Assembly (NCBI RefSeq): GCF_029848115.1
Contig: NZ_JARVXG010000013.1
Location: 1 to 17,434 of the forward strand
DNA length: 17,434 bases
DNA from: Methanobacterium formicicum
GTDB lineage: Archaea; Methanobacteriota; Methanobacteria; Methanobacteriales; Methanobacteriaceae
Direction of reading: 5' to 3'
In this document: one piece after another, positions 1-17,301 of the stretch
Layout of the letters: the number at the start of each line of letters is the position of its first letter
How positions within the stretch are numbered: position 1 is the first letter of the stretch
Made by a program: the position numbers and the translations under genes
Notes under the pieces: model-generated
Database searches by the model: none
Seen by the model: the letters and a program-made list of their open reading frames with translations, nothing else
Told to the model about the DNA's origin: nothing

Positions 1-72
1 ACGGCCCTGATGGGGAGACCCTTTTTTAGCTTTGAAGGGTGAATTAACCAGACCAATAGCATTTACTTGCAT
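1..72 (-). CDS. TrmO-like (TsaA/YaeB, UPF0066) tRNA methyltransferase, N-terminal fragment
   Basis: Reading the minus strand from position 72 gives 24 uninterrupted codons to the window edge. The peptide starts MQVNAIGLVNSPFKAKKG and continues SPHQGR. The pattern IG-hydrophobic-xxSP-(F/Y)K, followed about eight residues later by a P-x-Q-G motif, is the signature start of the TrmO/TsaA family. These SAM-dependent enzymes N6-methylate the threonylcarbamoyl group of t6A37 in tRNAs. An AGAGGT ribosome binding site lies 6 nt upstream of the ATG on the minus strand, which supports this start. Archaeal members often have less certain substrates than bacterial TrmO, so the exact activity is inferred. 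The rest of the gene lies outside the window. Confidence 0.72.
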   Translation of the reverse strand, partial: MQVNAIGLVNSPFKAKKGSPHQGR

Positions 73-270
73 ACTAAAACCTCTTAATAATTACCGGTGG
101 AATTTCAAAGGGGATTAACTATTGAAGGTAAATTGAATATTAAATGGTGTAACTTCACGGGAGATGTTAAATCTTTTATAGGGGTCATCTTAGGGGTTCA
201 ATATATCCCTAGGATAAATTGGTAGGATTACCTTACAATAATTCTTACACTATAATTTAACCATCAGTAT

Positions 271-281
271 TAATATAAAAT
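271..281 (+). promoter_or_regulatory. Candidate archaeal TATA box upstream of the 326-438 structure
   Basis: The stretch TAATATAAAAT resembles an archaeal TATA box. Allowing the usual 25-30 nt to the start site, transcription would begin near 300-308, just before the inverted repeats at 326-438. AT-rich DNA gives many chance matches, so this call depends on its position relative to the structure. Confidence 0.3.
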
Positions 282-325
282 TAGATCAACACTGGGCAAT
301 TAGTTCAACAAAAGGAGAATGATAT

Positions 326-438
326 TCAATGGAGAACCCCGCAGGGATTTTTTTTGAGAATGGGGAGTCTGGTTGGGCCCTGCGGGACATGATATTTTAG
401 GGAGGCAATTCGTGATATTGCTATTGCTTCTCCATTGA
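326..438 (+). other. Nested inverted repeats; possible three-way-junction RNA
   Basis: An outer 11-bp perfect inverted repeat (TCAATGGAGAA at 326-336 with its complement at 428-438) encloses a 9-bp GC-rich perfect inverted repeat (CCCGCAGGG at 338-346 with CCCTGCGGG at 378-386). A third small helix is possible (GCAAT at 405-409 with ATTGC at 423-427), abutting the outer stem. Together they could fold into a three-way junction. The GC-rich arms stand out in an AT-rich region. A 23-codon frame (329-400) with AAAGGAG 11 nt upstream lies inside and could be a leader peptide or chance. No known RNA family is recognised. Confidence 0.3.
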
Positions 439-466
439 TCGTGGTTTAATAAAGTATTTGCATTTT

Positions 467-501
<35 letters not shown>

Positions 502-690
502 TCTTAAACATATTTATATCGGAATATTAAGGTCTAATAGCAAAAGAAATAACTCATGCAAATCTTTTTATCAGTAGCTACTTTTGATGAACCTCATCCA
601 CATTTTGTTAAATCACTACTAAAATATACCATCTCCTTAAGATTACCTGGATAAAGCTATTATTACCAGCACATAAGGGGAAATTAGAAC

Positions 691-780
691 TAAAAATAGA
701 TAATAACACTTAAAAATAACTAATAAAACCTAAATAACATTAATAAACCTAAAAATAACTTATAAATACTGAATAAACTT
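691..780. repeat. Degenerate 20-bp tandem repeat, about 4.5 copies
   Basis: Units beginning at 691, 711, 731, 750 and 771 follow the consensus TAAAAATAACTAATAAAACC with substitutions and an occasional 1-bp length change. Unit 711-730 matches that consensus. The array is nearly free of G. The period of about two helical turns would put the repeats on one face of the DNA, but low-complexity expansion by slippage explains it equally well. Confidence 0.5.
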
Positions 781-814
781 ACATGAATTGGTGAAATGTT
801 AAAAAAGGTTTCAG

Positions 815-842
815 TTAAGAGCTTGGTCCCTCTTAATTTTTT
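815..842 (+). terminator. Intrinsic-terminator-like hairpin without an upstream gene
   Basis: TTAAGAG (815-821) pairs perfectly with CTCTTAA (830-836) across an 8-nt loop and is followed at once by six T residues (837-842). The geometry is that of an intrinsic terminator on the plus strand. No protein gene lies upstream on that strand, so it would end an untranslated transcript or be fortuitous. Archaeal termination usually needs mainly the T-tract, which is present. Confidence 0.35.
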
Positions 843-1190
843 CATCCCCTAAAATCCTCTTTATGTTCAGTAATCTTTCACCATTGGAAGATATTCTGGT
901 TGTTTTTTTAGGATTATCCCTCTTCAATTTTCTTAAAATAATAATATCACTCCCCAAGAAAACTGTTACTTCACTGGAACTTAAAGGTTAATGTGACCTG
1001 ATTCACAAAAAATCAAACATAAAAAGTCCCCTATATTAATTCCCAATTCAAAAAAATATCACCCCCATAAAGCTCTGTAGCCTCTAAAAAGGAATATAAT
1101 AACGTTATTGTATAGAAGTTAATGCCAACACAAATATTTAAATATCATGTTGTAGTAAGATGTAATTAGGTGAATTAAACGACCACCAGT

Positions 1191-1300
1191 ATTATGAACC
1201 GGACTTCATAATATGAACTTGACTTCATGCCTTTACACCGCCTCCGTAAGGACATGATAGGCAAGAGTCTCTGGGGTTCTTGGGCTCCGGAGACTTTTAT
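1191..1300 (+). other. Cluster of consecutive hairpins ending in a T-rich tail; candidate small RNA
   Basis: Four dyads follow one another. ATTATGAA (1191-1198) pairs with TTCATAAT (1205-1212). ATGAA (1213-1217) pairs with TTCAT (1224-1228). CCTTTAC (1230-1236) pairs with GTAAGG (1246-1251) with one bulge. A 12-bp stem with two G-U pairs (1263-1274 with 1287-1298) reaches into a T-rich stretch. A TATA-like ATATTTAAAT near 1133-1143 would place a start near 1165. The first two dyads also read as a 17-bp direct repeat (15 of 17 identical, starts 1193 and 1212), so tandem operators are an alternative. Confidence 0.33.
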
Positions 1301-1478
1301 TCTAATTTTAATGGAAATATTAGCACAGCTGGATTTTATATTTTTATAATAACCATATTGAACCAATAAGAAAAGATTTAATGCCCCCATCACTCCTTTT
1401 TTAGTGGATTATTTCTTAAGATCATATCCAAAGATTTATTTATTATGGTGTTTCAAGATGGCTTAAGGTGATCCGAAT

Positions 1479-1796
<318 letters not shown>

Positions 1797-1817
1797 CAAT
1801 CATATTGTTACTTTTTT

Positions 1818-5979
<4,162 letters not shown>

Positions 5980-6103
5980 AATACTTATTCTCGTAAATAA
6001 CCCATAACTCCTAAAAATGCCCATTAACCCCTAACCTATAATCTCACTAAAAAACCTGCAACATTTTTCTACTGCCTGTAGTTAGTACTGTCTAAAAAGT
6101 AAA

Positions 6104-6112
6104 GTATATATT
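6104..6112 (+). promoter_or_regulatory. TATA box of the tRNA-Gln gene
   Basis: GTATATATT, preceded by purines (AAA) that could act as a BRE, lies about 24-32 nt upstream of the mature tRNA 5' end at 6136. That is the expected spacing for an archaeal promoter with almost no leader. Confidence 0.6.
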
Positions 6113-6135
6113 GTAAGACCGCTAACTATTGTTTT

Positions 6136-6209
<74 letters not shown>

Positions 6210-6254
6210 ATTTTAATGTTCATAACTCCTTTTAATTCAGTGTTATCACTAAAT

Positions 6255-6333
6255 CATCATCTCAAATCCAGAATTATCACCAGATGATGCTGTGAACTAT
6301 TAAGCCATAGTTACGGTGGCCTTTAGTTACAGC
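6255..6333 (+). other. Two consecutive inverted repeats between tRNA-Gln and the ArsR gene
   Basis: CATCATCT (6255-6262) pairs perfectly with AGATGATG (6282-6289). Directly after it, GCTGTGAACTA (6289-6299) pairs with TAGTTACAGC (6324-6333) apart from one bulged base, and inner GCCA/TGGC pairs extend the second hairpin. They lie upstream of the likely ArsR promoter, so they may be regulatory DNA or the 3' end of a small transcript. No family is recognised. Confidence 0.3.
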
Positions 6334-6379
6334 ATATAATGAATTATTACAAAGATATAAATGAACAGTTGAACAATTT

Positions 6380-6437
6380 TAAAAATGTAAAAGTCTTTAA
6401 ACGTAGGAGATTCTTTAATAAAAATGTAAAAGTCTTT
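6380..6437. repeat. Perfect 19-bp direct repeat upstream of the ArsR-family gene; candidate operator
   Basis: TAAAAATGTAAAAGTCTTT occurs at 6380-6398 and again without change at 6419-6437, a 39-bp spacing. Each copy contains the small dyad AAAG-T-CTTT. The second copy ends 41 nt before the ATG of the metalloregulator. A TATA-like GATATAAAT (about 6354-6362) precedes the first copy, so both copies would lie at or just downstream of the transcription start, where a repressor would block initiation. Autoregulation by ArsR proteins is common, which makes this the natural operator candidate. Confidence 0.5.
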
Positions 6438-6478
6438 TCATCCAACGAATGTAGCTAGTGAATTAATGGGGGTTTTTC

Positions 6479-6829
6479 ATGAAAGATGAAGATATGTGTG
6501 ATGTTCACTGTATCCACCAGGATTCTGTAAGAGAAGTCAGATCACTGATGCTGGATGATGAAACATTCAATTCCCTTTCTGATAACTTCAAAGTACTCAG
6601 TGACCCCACCCGATTGAAAATTCTCTACGCCCTCATGCTGAAAGAGATATGCGTTTGTGACCTGGCTGCAGTTCTGGAAATGACTGATTCTGCAGTATCA
6701 CACCAACTCCGGTTACTGAGGAATAGGAACCTGGTCAAATTCCGCAAAAAAGGTAAAATGGCTTATTATTCCATTTCTGACCATAAAATTGTGGATATGT
6801 TAAAAATGGAAACAGAAATTTCCGATTAA
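6479..6829 (+). CDS. ArsR/SmtB-family metalloregulator, CadC-like
   Basis: This 116-residue winged-helix repressor has its DNA-recognition helix at about 70-82 (DSAVSHQLRLLRN) and its wing at 86-100 (VKFRKKGKMAYYSIS). Cysteines fall at 7, 11, 58 and 60, the last two in the E-I-C-V-C-D-L motif. They correspond in position to the four cysteines of the alpha3N Cd(II)/Pb(II) site known in plasmid pI258 CadC. The second, alpha5 zinc site looks incomplete: D101-H102 are present, but the C-terminal His/Glu ligands are missing because the protein ends at residue 116. The likely effector is therefore a soft metal such as Cd, Pb or Zn acting through the thiolate site. A G-rich stretch (ATGGGGGT) precedes the ATG. 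No metal-efflux gene is adjacent. Confidence 0.92.
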   Translation: MKDEDMCDVHCIHQDSVREVRSLMLDDETFNSLSDNFKVLSDPTRLKILYALMLKEICVCDLAAVLEMTDSAVSHQLRLLRNRNLVKFRKKGKMAYYSISDHKIVDMLKMETEISD

Positions 6830-7177
6830 TATTATAAATAGATTATACAAACCAATTATTAAGAGATATAAACCCATTATTAAGAGATCATAACATAAAA
6901 ACAATTGTCGTACCTTTAAGAAATTTAGATTTTTGAATGACTTTTTAAACTAGCCCTTGGTGAAGATAAATTAGTGCAAAATTGTTAATAAACATAAATT
7001 ATTATATATTATATCAATCTAGTTGAATTAGATAGTTTTTAAAAAAATTTAATTGATTACCTGACAGGATAATAAATACTTGATAAACCGGGGCTCAAAT
7101 TGGGGAAATATCAAGGTAAATCAAGGTAGATAATACAGAGGGAAATAAAATATTCCCACGTTAAAGAGGTAAGTTTA
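6830..7177. other. Intergenic region between the ArsR gene and the membrane protein
   Basis: This AT-rich stretch contains no gene. It holds the 19-bp direct repeat at 6849-6888, a TATA-like ATTATATATTATAT near 7001-7014, and a 10-bp tandem duplication (TCAAGGTAAA then TCAAGGTAGA, 7111-7130) in the probable long leader of the next gene. Confidence 0.5.
6849..6888. repeat. Near-perfect 19-bp direct repeat, period 21
   Basis: AAACCAATTATTAAGAGAT (6849-6867) is repeated at 6870-6888 with one substitution (18 of 19 identical). The two units are spaced two helical turns apart, as expected for paired sites of one DNA-binding protein. The unit does not resemble the 19-bp repeat upstream of the ArsR gene. 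It lies just after the ArsR stop codon and upstream of the probable promoter of the membrane-protein gene. Confidence 0.5.
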
Positions 7178-7870
7178 ATGAGATGGTCATTAGTTATATT
7201 GGCAGTTTTACTGCTGATAGTAGGTTATGCGTATGTTTCGACCCTAAACGGTCCAATCACCCCTGAAGGTAGGCTGGCCTTTGTAAAGGTTGCCAATCCC
7301 GACATGTACCCCGGACACCTTCACTCCCAGTTACTGGCTAAATTTGCCAATGAAAGTGGTTCAAAATCCATTCTAGTGGTTCACTTTGCTGGTGATTCAA
7401 ATTATAGGTGTTATAAAGAAGGAAATGTGGAGATACTGGAGTTGGCCTTTGTGGACACCCAGGGTACTGGTGCAGCCGGTGATACCAATTACTGGGATTC
7501 CCTTAAAATAGCACTGTTCGGTGTTCCTGACGGTAGATACCAGTACAAGACAGACGGAAAGATTTTCACCAACCTGGATGATGCCCTGAACTATCTGTAC
7601 GGTATTGCTGAGAAAAATGGACAGGAAGGTCCCATACCCATGTACTGGCACGGAACTGCCCGTAAAGATAATCCCATGTTTGCCCAGGGATGCGGATTCC
7701 CGTTGTTCTTTGATATTGTACGGAAGCAATACGGTATCATACCGGCCTTCGTGTACACCTTAAGGGGAATGATCATGCCCTACTTCACAGACCCCTACGC
7801 CAACTTTGAATTACAGCACGCCACCGAACTCCAGAACTACTACCAGGAAGGTATGATAAACTTCCGATAA
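7178..7870 (+). CDS. Membrane-anchored hypothetical protein
   Basis: The 230-residue protein has one N-terminal hydrophobic helix (about 4-20, after M-R-W) and no cleavage motif I would trust, so it is probably anchored with its bulk outside the cell. AGAGGT ends 7 nt before the ATG. The outer part contains two cysteines, Cys78 and Cys165, which could form a disulfide, and is rich in Tyr, Gly and Asn. Notable stretches are the AGDTNYWD region near 99-106, M-Y-W-H-G at about 155-159 and G-C-G-F-P at 164-168. A moderately hydrophobic segment at about 180-200 is probably buried rather than membrane-spanning. I recognise no family. It is followed by a clear hairpin and converges with the next gene. 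Confidence 0.8.
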   Translation: MRWSLVILAVLLLIVGYAYVSTLNGPITPEGRLAFVKVANPDMYPGHLHSQLLAKFANESGSKSILVVHFAGDSNYRCYKEGNVEILELAFVDTQGTGAAGDTNYWDSLKIALFGVPDGRYQYKTDGKIFTNLDDALNYLYGIAEKNGQEGPIPMYWHGTARKDNPMFAQGCGFPLFFDIVRKQYGIIPAFVYTLRGMIMPYFTDPYANFELQHATELQNYYQEGMINFR

Positions 7871-7877
7871 ATCCAGT

Positions 7878-7898
7878 TTAGGGGAATTTTTCCCTTAA
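7878..7898 (+). terminator. Hairpin terminator after the membrane-protein gene
   Basis: TTAGGGGAA (7878-7886) pairs with TTCCCTTAA (7890-7898), with one G-U pair and a 3-nt loop. A T-rich stretch runs from about 7904 to 7919. It begins 8 nt after the stop codon. It sits between convergent genes, and the A-run at 7920-7928 supplies a T-tract for the minus-strand gene's side only upstream of it, so the element mainly serves the plus strand. Confidence 0.5.
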
Positions 7899-7949
7899 CT
7901 CTCTATTTTATTAATTTTTAAAAAAAAATATCTAATTATCCACGGACAA

Positions 7950-8720
<771 letters not shown>

Positions 8721-9355
8721 GATTGTTTTATTGTAGATTCATTAATATAAATCTATGACCCCTGATCTGGCTCCAGAGAAATGATAGATTACAGATAGGG
8801 GAGTATAATGGTATTAAAGAAATATCGTGAAAAAAGCTCTAATTAGTTTATCCCTATAAATTGAATTTTTTCTCTGAATCTCACCAAAAACCTTCAAATC
8901 CCTAAATCTCCATTCAATACTCAATTATTATAATAAGCTGATCAATCCTTTAAGAACCTATCAACGGCAATTGGATTCTTATCATCTAATAATTCGGATT
9001 ATGTTCAGATAAAGATGATCCTGGTAAATTAAAAAAAGGATTAATGTATTCTATGGCAAAGGAAATATTTCCACTCACAATCAATATTAGCGCATATACT
9101 GTCGAATATTTCATTTTTACAATTAATACAATAGCTAAATAGAGAATTAGTCTAATTTTGTATGTAATAACTATTATTAAACCTTTTGTCTCGACGTTTA
9201 TTTATAAAAGTATATATTACCATATTAAAAATGGATATTCATGGATATCAACTGTAGATTTAATTTTAGCTAATTTAATCCATTTAATCTGAATTAGATC
9301 AAATAATCAAGCAGTGAATGTTCATCTATAAGCATATCCAGCACACTAACAGATT
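8721..9355. other. Intergenic region with divergent promoters
   Basis: This 635-bp AT-rich stretch lies between the minus-strand ATPase gene and the plus-strand Roadblock gene. It has no convincing frame. TATA-like sequences TTTATAAAA (9201-9209) and TATATATTA (9211-9219) could drive the Roadblock-V4R unit and would give a leader of roughly 150 nt. A 10-bp-spaced duplication of ATGGATAT (9231-9238 and 9241-9248) lies at the likely start site. Nothing else is recognised. Confidence 0.45.
8741..8754 (-). promoter_or_regulatory. TATA box for a leaderless transcript of the P-loop ATPase gene
   Basis: Read on the minus strand, AGATTTATATTAAT contains TTTATATTA. It is centred about 26 nt upstream of the A of the start codon at 8720. 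That is the usual TATA-to-start-site distance, so transcription would begin at or next to the ATG, which explains the missing ribosome binding site. Confidence 0.5.
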
Positions 9356-9374
9356 ATGAGGATTACTGGGGGTG

Positions 9375-9382
9375 GGAGTGAT
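9375..9382 (+). promoter_or_regulatory. Ribosome binding site that sets the Roadblock start
   Basis: GGAGTGAT is close to the archaeal GGAGGTGAT consensus and lies 3 nt before the ATG at 9386. The longer in-frame start at 9356 has no comparable site and would add ten residues ([10 protein letters not shown]) that are unlike the family's usual N-terminus. Position 9386 is therefore preferred. Confidence 0.65.
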
Positions 9383-9385
9383 AAA

Positions 9386-9730
9386 ATGTTGAATCGAGTA
9401 CTGAAAGACTTGGGTAGAATTCAAGGAGTAAATGGATCACTGATAGTGGGAAAAGACGGTTTAATTATAGAAAGAGATGTTTCACCAGATATAGATTCTG
9501 AACTGGTAGGGGCCATGTCTTCCGCTGTTTTTGGAACAGCAGAACGATCTTCCGAAGAAATGAAACATGAAAAACTACAACAAGTCATGATTGAAGGTAA
9601 TAAGGGTAAAACTCTCATGATTGATTCTGGAGAAGCGATTTTAGCGGTAATTACTGATACTGATATAAATCTGGGATTAATACGCCTGGAAATGAAAAGA
9701 AGCTCCAACCGGATTGTTGAGATAATCTAG
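9386..9730 (+). CDS. Roadblock/LC7-domain protein
   Basis: Using the start at 9386, the protein has 114 residues, a single Roadblock/LC7 domain and the usual length for MglB-type members. It shows the family's opening helix ([15 protein letters not shown]), the beta hairpin [16 protein letters not shown], a helix through the [16 protein letters not shown] region, then the strands [14 protein letters not shown] and [20 protein letters not shown]. The family dimerises and regulates small Ras-like GTPases or acts as a scaffold; no GTPase gene is visible here. The V4R gene begins 11 nt after its stop, so the two form one transcription unit. A longer version starting at 9356 is possible but less likely. 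Confidence 0.9.
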   Translation: MLNRVLKDLGRIQGVNGSLIVGKDGLIIERDVSPDIDSELVGAMSSAVFGTAERSSEEMKHEKLQQVMIEGNKGKTLMIDSGEAILAVITDTDINLGLIRLEMKRSSNRIVEII

Positions 9731-9741
9731 GGGGTAACAAG

Positions 9742-10320
9742 ATGCCAGAATATACAAATTACAATGAATATCTCGAAAATATGGGTTTAGTATTGAAGGA
9801 AGGAGCCAGCATACTCTGTCTTAATTCTAACGCAGATATCACCCGGCCAGGACCCTACTGTGAAGAAAGAAAAACACTGGTATCAGCCAACTCTGTGGGG
9901 GCCTTAAGATCCATTATCATCACCGGAAGTAAACAGTTTGGAATAGGTACCATGGGATCCATACTTAGAATAGCCGGGGGCGAATTTTCAACCTTGAGGG
10001 CAGCCCAGATGATAGATGCCGGGGAATTGGAAAAGGGAGACATTTCTGGTTGGTTGGAACTGGTTAAATTCGATTTTAAAAACTGGGGTTATGGTATTTT
10101 AACTCCAGAAAGTGTTGAAGATGGAAGAATTGTGGTGAAACTGGATGAGAGTATGAGCTCCGCAGGAATACCCAACCTGAGCCAGAGTGTGTGTTATTAT
10201 GAAGGGGGGAGGATTACCGGTGGTTTATCCCAGATAACCGGAGATAAATGGCAGTTTGTAGAAACCAACTGCTGGGGAAGAGGAGACAAATTCTGCCGAT
10301 TTGAAATAACCAAGATCTGA
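9742..10320 (+). CDS. V4R-domain (4-vinyl reductase type) protein
   Basis: The 192-residue protein carries a V4R domain in its C-terminal two thirds. The diagnostic end is present: Cys151, then Glu174-x2-Cys177-x3-Gly-Asp-x2-Cys185-x-Phe (E-T-N-C-W-G-R-G-D-K-F-C-R-F-E). These residues are thought to bind a metal or small ligand in this family. The N-terminal part contains Cys26 and Cys40 and a glycine-rich segment (65-80). GGGGTAAC ends 3 nt before the ATG. The V4R fold is related to the Bet3 subunit of the eukaryotic TRAPP complex, and its neighbour has a Roadblock fold. A ligand-sensing role with the Roadblock partner as transducer is plausible, but not shown. Confidence 0.88.
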   Translation: MPEYTNYNEYLENMGLVLKEGASILCLNSNADITRPGPYCEERKTLVSANSVGALRSIIITGSKQFGIGTMGSILRIAGGEFSTLRAAQMIDAGELEKGDISGWLELVKFDFKNWGYGILTPESVEDGRIVVKLDESMSSAGIPNLSQSVCYYEGGRITGGLSQITGDKWQFVETNCWGRGDKFCRFEITKI

Positions 10321-10447
10321 AAATTTGTAAACCCAAGGAATCTTTACTTAAATTACAGTTACATATTCATCCTTCTTTTCTAAATCTTTTTATTTATTTT
10401 TCAAGGCCCAACTTTAAAAGCCCGGGTGTGATCCTGTTCCGAAAAGT

Positions 10448-10494
<47 letters not shown>

Positions 10495-10521
10495 AAATTT
10501 ATCCTTTACAATTATAAACCT

Positions 10522-10565
10522 CATTTACTGTGTTAATTAAAAACATTTACTGTATTTATCAAAAA
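10522..10565. repeat. Tandem 22-bp repeat upstream of argB; candidate operator
   Basis: Two adjacent 22-bp units (10522-10543 and 10544-10565) agree at 19 of 22 positions and share the perfect 10-mer CATTTACTGT. They end 26 nt before the argB ATG. A TATA-like ATTTATAAG (10472-10480) would put the start site near 10503, so the repeats would be just downstream of it, fitting a repressor site. If the later ATTATAAA (about 10510-10517) is the TATA box, they span the start site. The regulator is unknown. Confidence 0.42.
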
Positions 10566-10591
10566 TTAATTTAAAATAGCGGTGTTTTATT

Positions 10592-11473
<882 letters not shown>

Positions 11474-11482
11474 GGGAAGTGC

Positions 11483-12130
<648 letters not shown>

Positions 12131-12323
12131 TTTAAAATCGAATTCGTTCCTTTTTTAGTTCATCAATTTTTTTTAACCTATTTTTAACCTCTCCCCATTG
12201 ATTAACCTCTTTTTTCAAAACATTTTTTTAATTAATCTTCTTTTATTAGCCCTTTTTTCCACCAATGAAAAGGGGTTTAAGTGTAAACTGGTCTGCTCTG
12301 AAAATCCCGAAAAGGCCTACATT

Positions 12324-12335
12324 CATATAAATATT
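12324..12335 (+). promoter_or_regulatory. TATA box of argC, consistent with a leaderless or very short leader mRNA
   Basis: CATATAAATATT lies about 24-35 nt before the ATG at 12359. Transcription would start around 12354-12360. The region just before the ATG is CACCCAACAA, which has no ribosome binding site. A weak GTGAG precedes the alternative ATG at 12374. Confidence 0.5.
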
Positions 12336-12358
12336 TAATAGGCCCCGTCACCCAACAA

Positions 12359-14251
<1,893 letters not shown>

Positions 14252-14256
14252 ATTAG

Positions 14257-14300
14257 AACTCGATAAGATTATTAAGGCAACTCGATAAACTAATTAAAGT
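14257..14300. repeat. Imperfect 22-bp direct repeat downstream of the flavodoxin gene
   Basis: AACTCGATAA occurs at 14257-14266 and 14279-14288. The full 22-bp units (14257-14278 and 14279-14300) agree at 17 of 22 positions. A weaker third copy may follow. They begin 6 nt after the flavodoxin stop. Confidence 0.4.
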
Positions 14301-14387
14301 ACTTAAGATCATTAGGGAAATACGAATCAGGGAAAAATATTTAGGAGAAAAATAGAAGGAATTCCCCGATAATGATAATTTCCCCAG

Positions 14388-14436
14388 TAATAGAGAATAT
14401 ATATTCTATAATAGAGAATATACAGGTTTATATAAT
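14388..14436 (+). promoter_or_regulatory. secF promoter with 14-bp direct repeat and palindrome
   Basis: TAATAGAGAATATA is present at 14388-14401 and repeated exactly at 14409-14422, a 21-bp period. The perfect 14-bp palindrome AGAATATATATTCT (14394-14407) overlaps the first copy. A TATA box TTTATATAAT (14427-14436) follows directly, about 32-41 nt before the secF ATG, so the leader should be about 10 nt. The secF ribosome binding site GGTGAT (14459-14464) is 3 nt from the ATG. Repeats abutting a TATA/BRE element suggest an activator or repressor site. Confidence 0.5.
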
Positions 14437-14467
14437 TTTTAATTTGACTAAACTAACTGGTGATTAA

Positions 14468-16512
<2,045 letters not shown>

Positions 16513-16827
16513 GAAAAATATCCAGTATCCTGAACATGAACCGGGAATATTACCCCTCCCGGGTAATAAATTCCCTTTAATTTCTTTTATTTTACATTTA
16601 TTTTAAAGTCCTTAAAAAAATCCTTTTAAAAAGTTTTTTTCCTGATTTTGAATTGTTATTCTCATTACGGGCCTTTCTTAAATGTTTTATTGTCCCCTAA
16701 ACTAAAGGATAATCTTATAAAATATTATCTGAATATATTTTGGTGTATATGATTTGGATGAAATTTTTATATGATAACCAGGTTGAAATTATCGGATAAG
16801 AAGGTATTTAATGGAGAATGGTGAAAC
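16513..16827. other. Intergenic region between secD and pyrI
   Basis: It contains the secD terminator hairpin and T-rich runs in the first half. A TATA-like TTTTTATATG (16764-16773) in the second half would give a pyrI leader of roughly 30-35 nt. A second TATA-like TTATAAAAT lies at 16714-16722. No gene is seen. Confidence 0.45.
16549..16567 (+). terminator. Terminator of the secF-secD operon
   Basis: ATTACCC (16549-16555) pairs perfectly with GGGTAAT (16561-16567) around a 5-nt loop, 36 nt after the secD stop. T-rich tracts follow from about 16575. An alternative CCGGGA/TCCCGG pairing overlaps it. Confidence 0.5.

Positions 16828-17301
<474 letters not shown>

Noticed and set aside
329..400. 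23-codon frame with AAAGGAG 11 nt upstream
   Set aside because: Too short to support alone, spacing is long, and it coincides with the inverted-repeat arms. It is kept only as an alternative reading of the structured region.
326..438. Miniature transposable element with terminal inverted repeats
   Set aside because: No target-site duplication flanks the 11-bp repeats, and no second copy occurs in the window.
691..780. CRISPR array
   Set aside because: The repeats are contiguous and degenerate, with no unique spacers, and no cas genes are nearby.
1175..1393. Minus-strand frame of 72 residues with a GGAG just before its ATG
   Set aside because: The GGAG is only 2 nt from the ATG, the protein has no family features, and the frame runs over the hairpin cluster at 1191-1300, which explains the sequence structure better.
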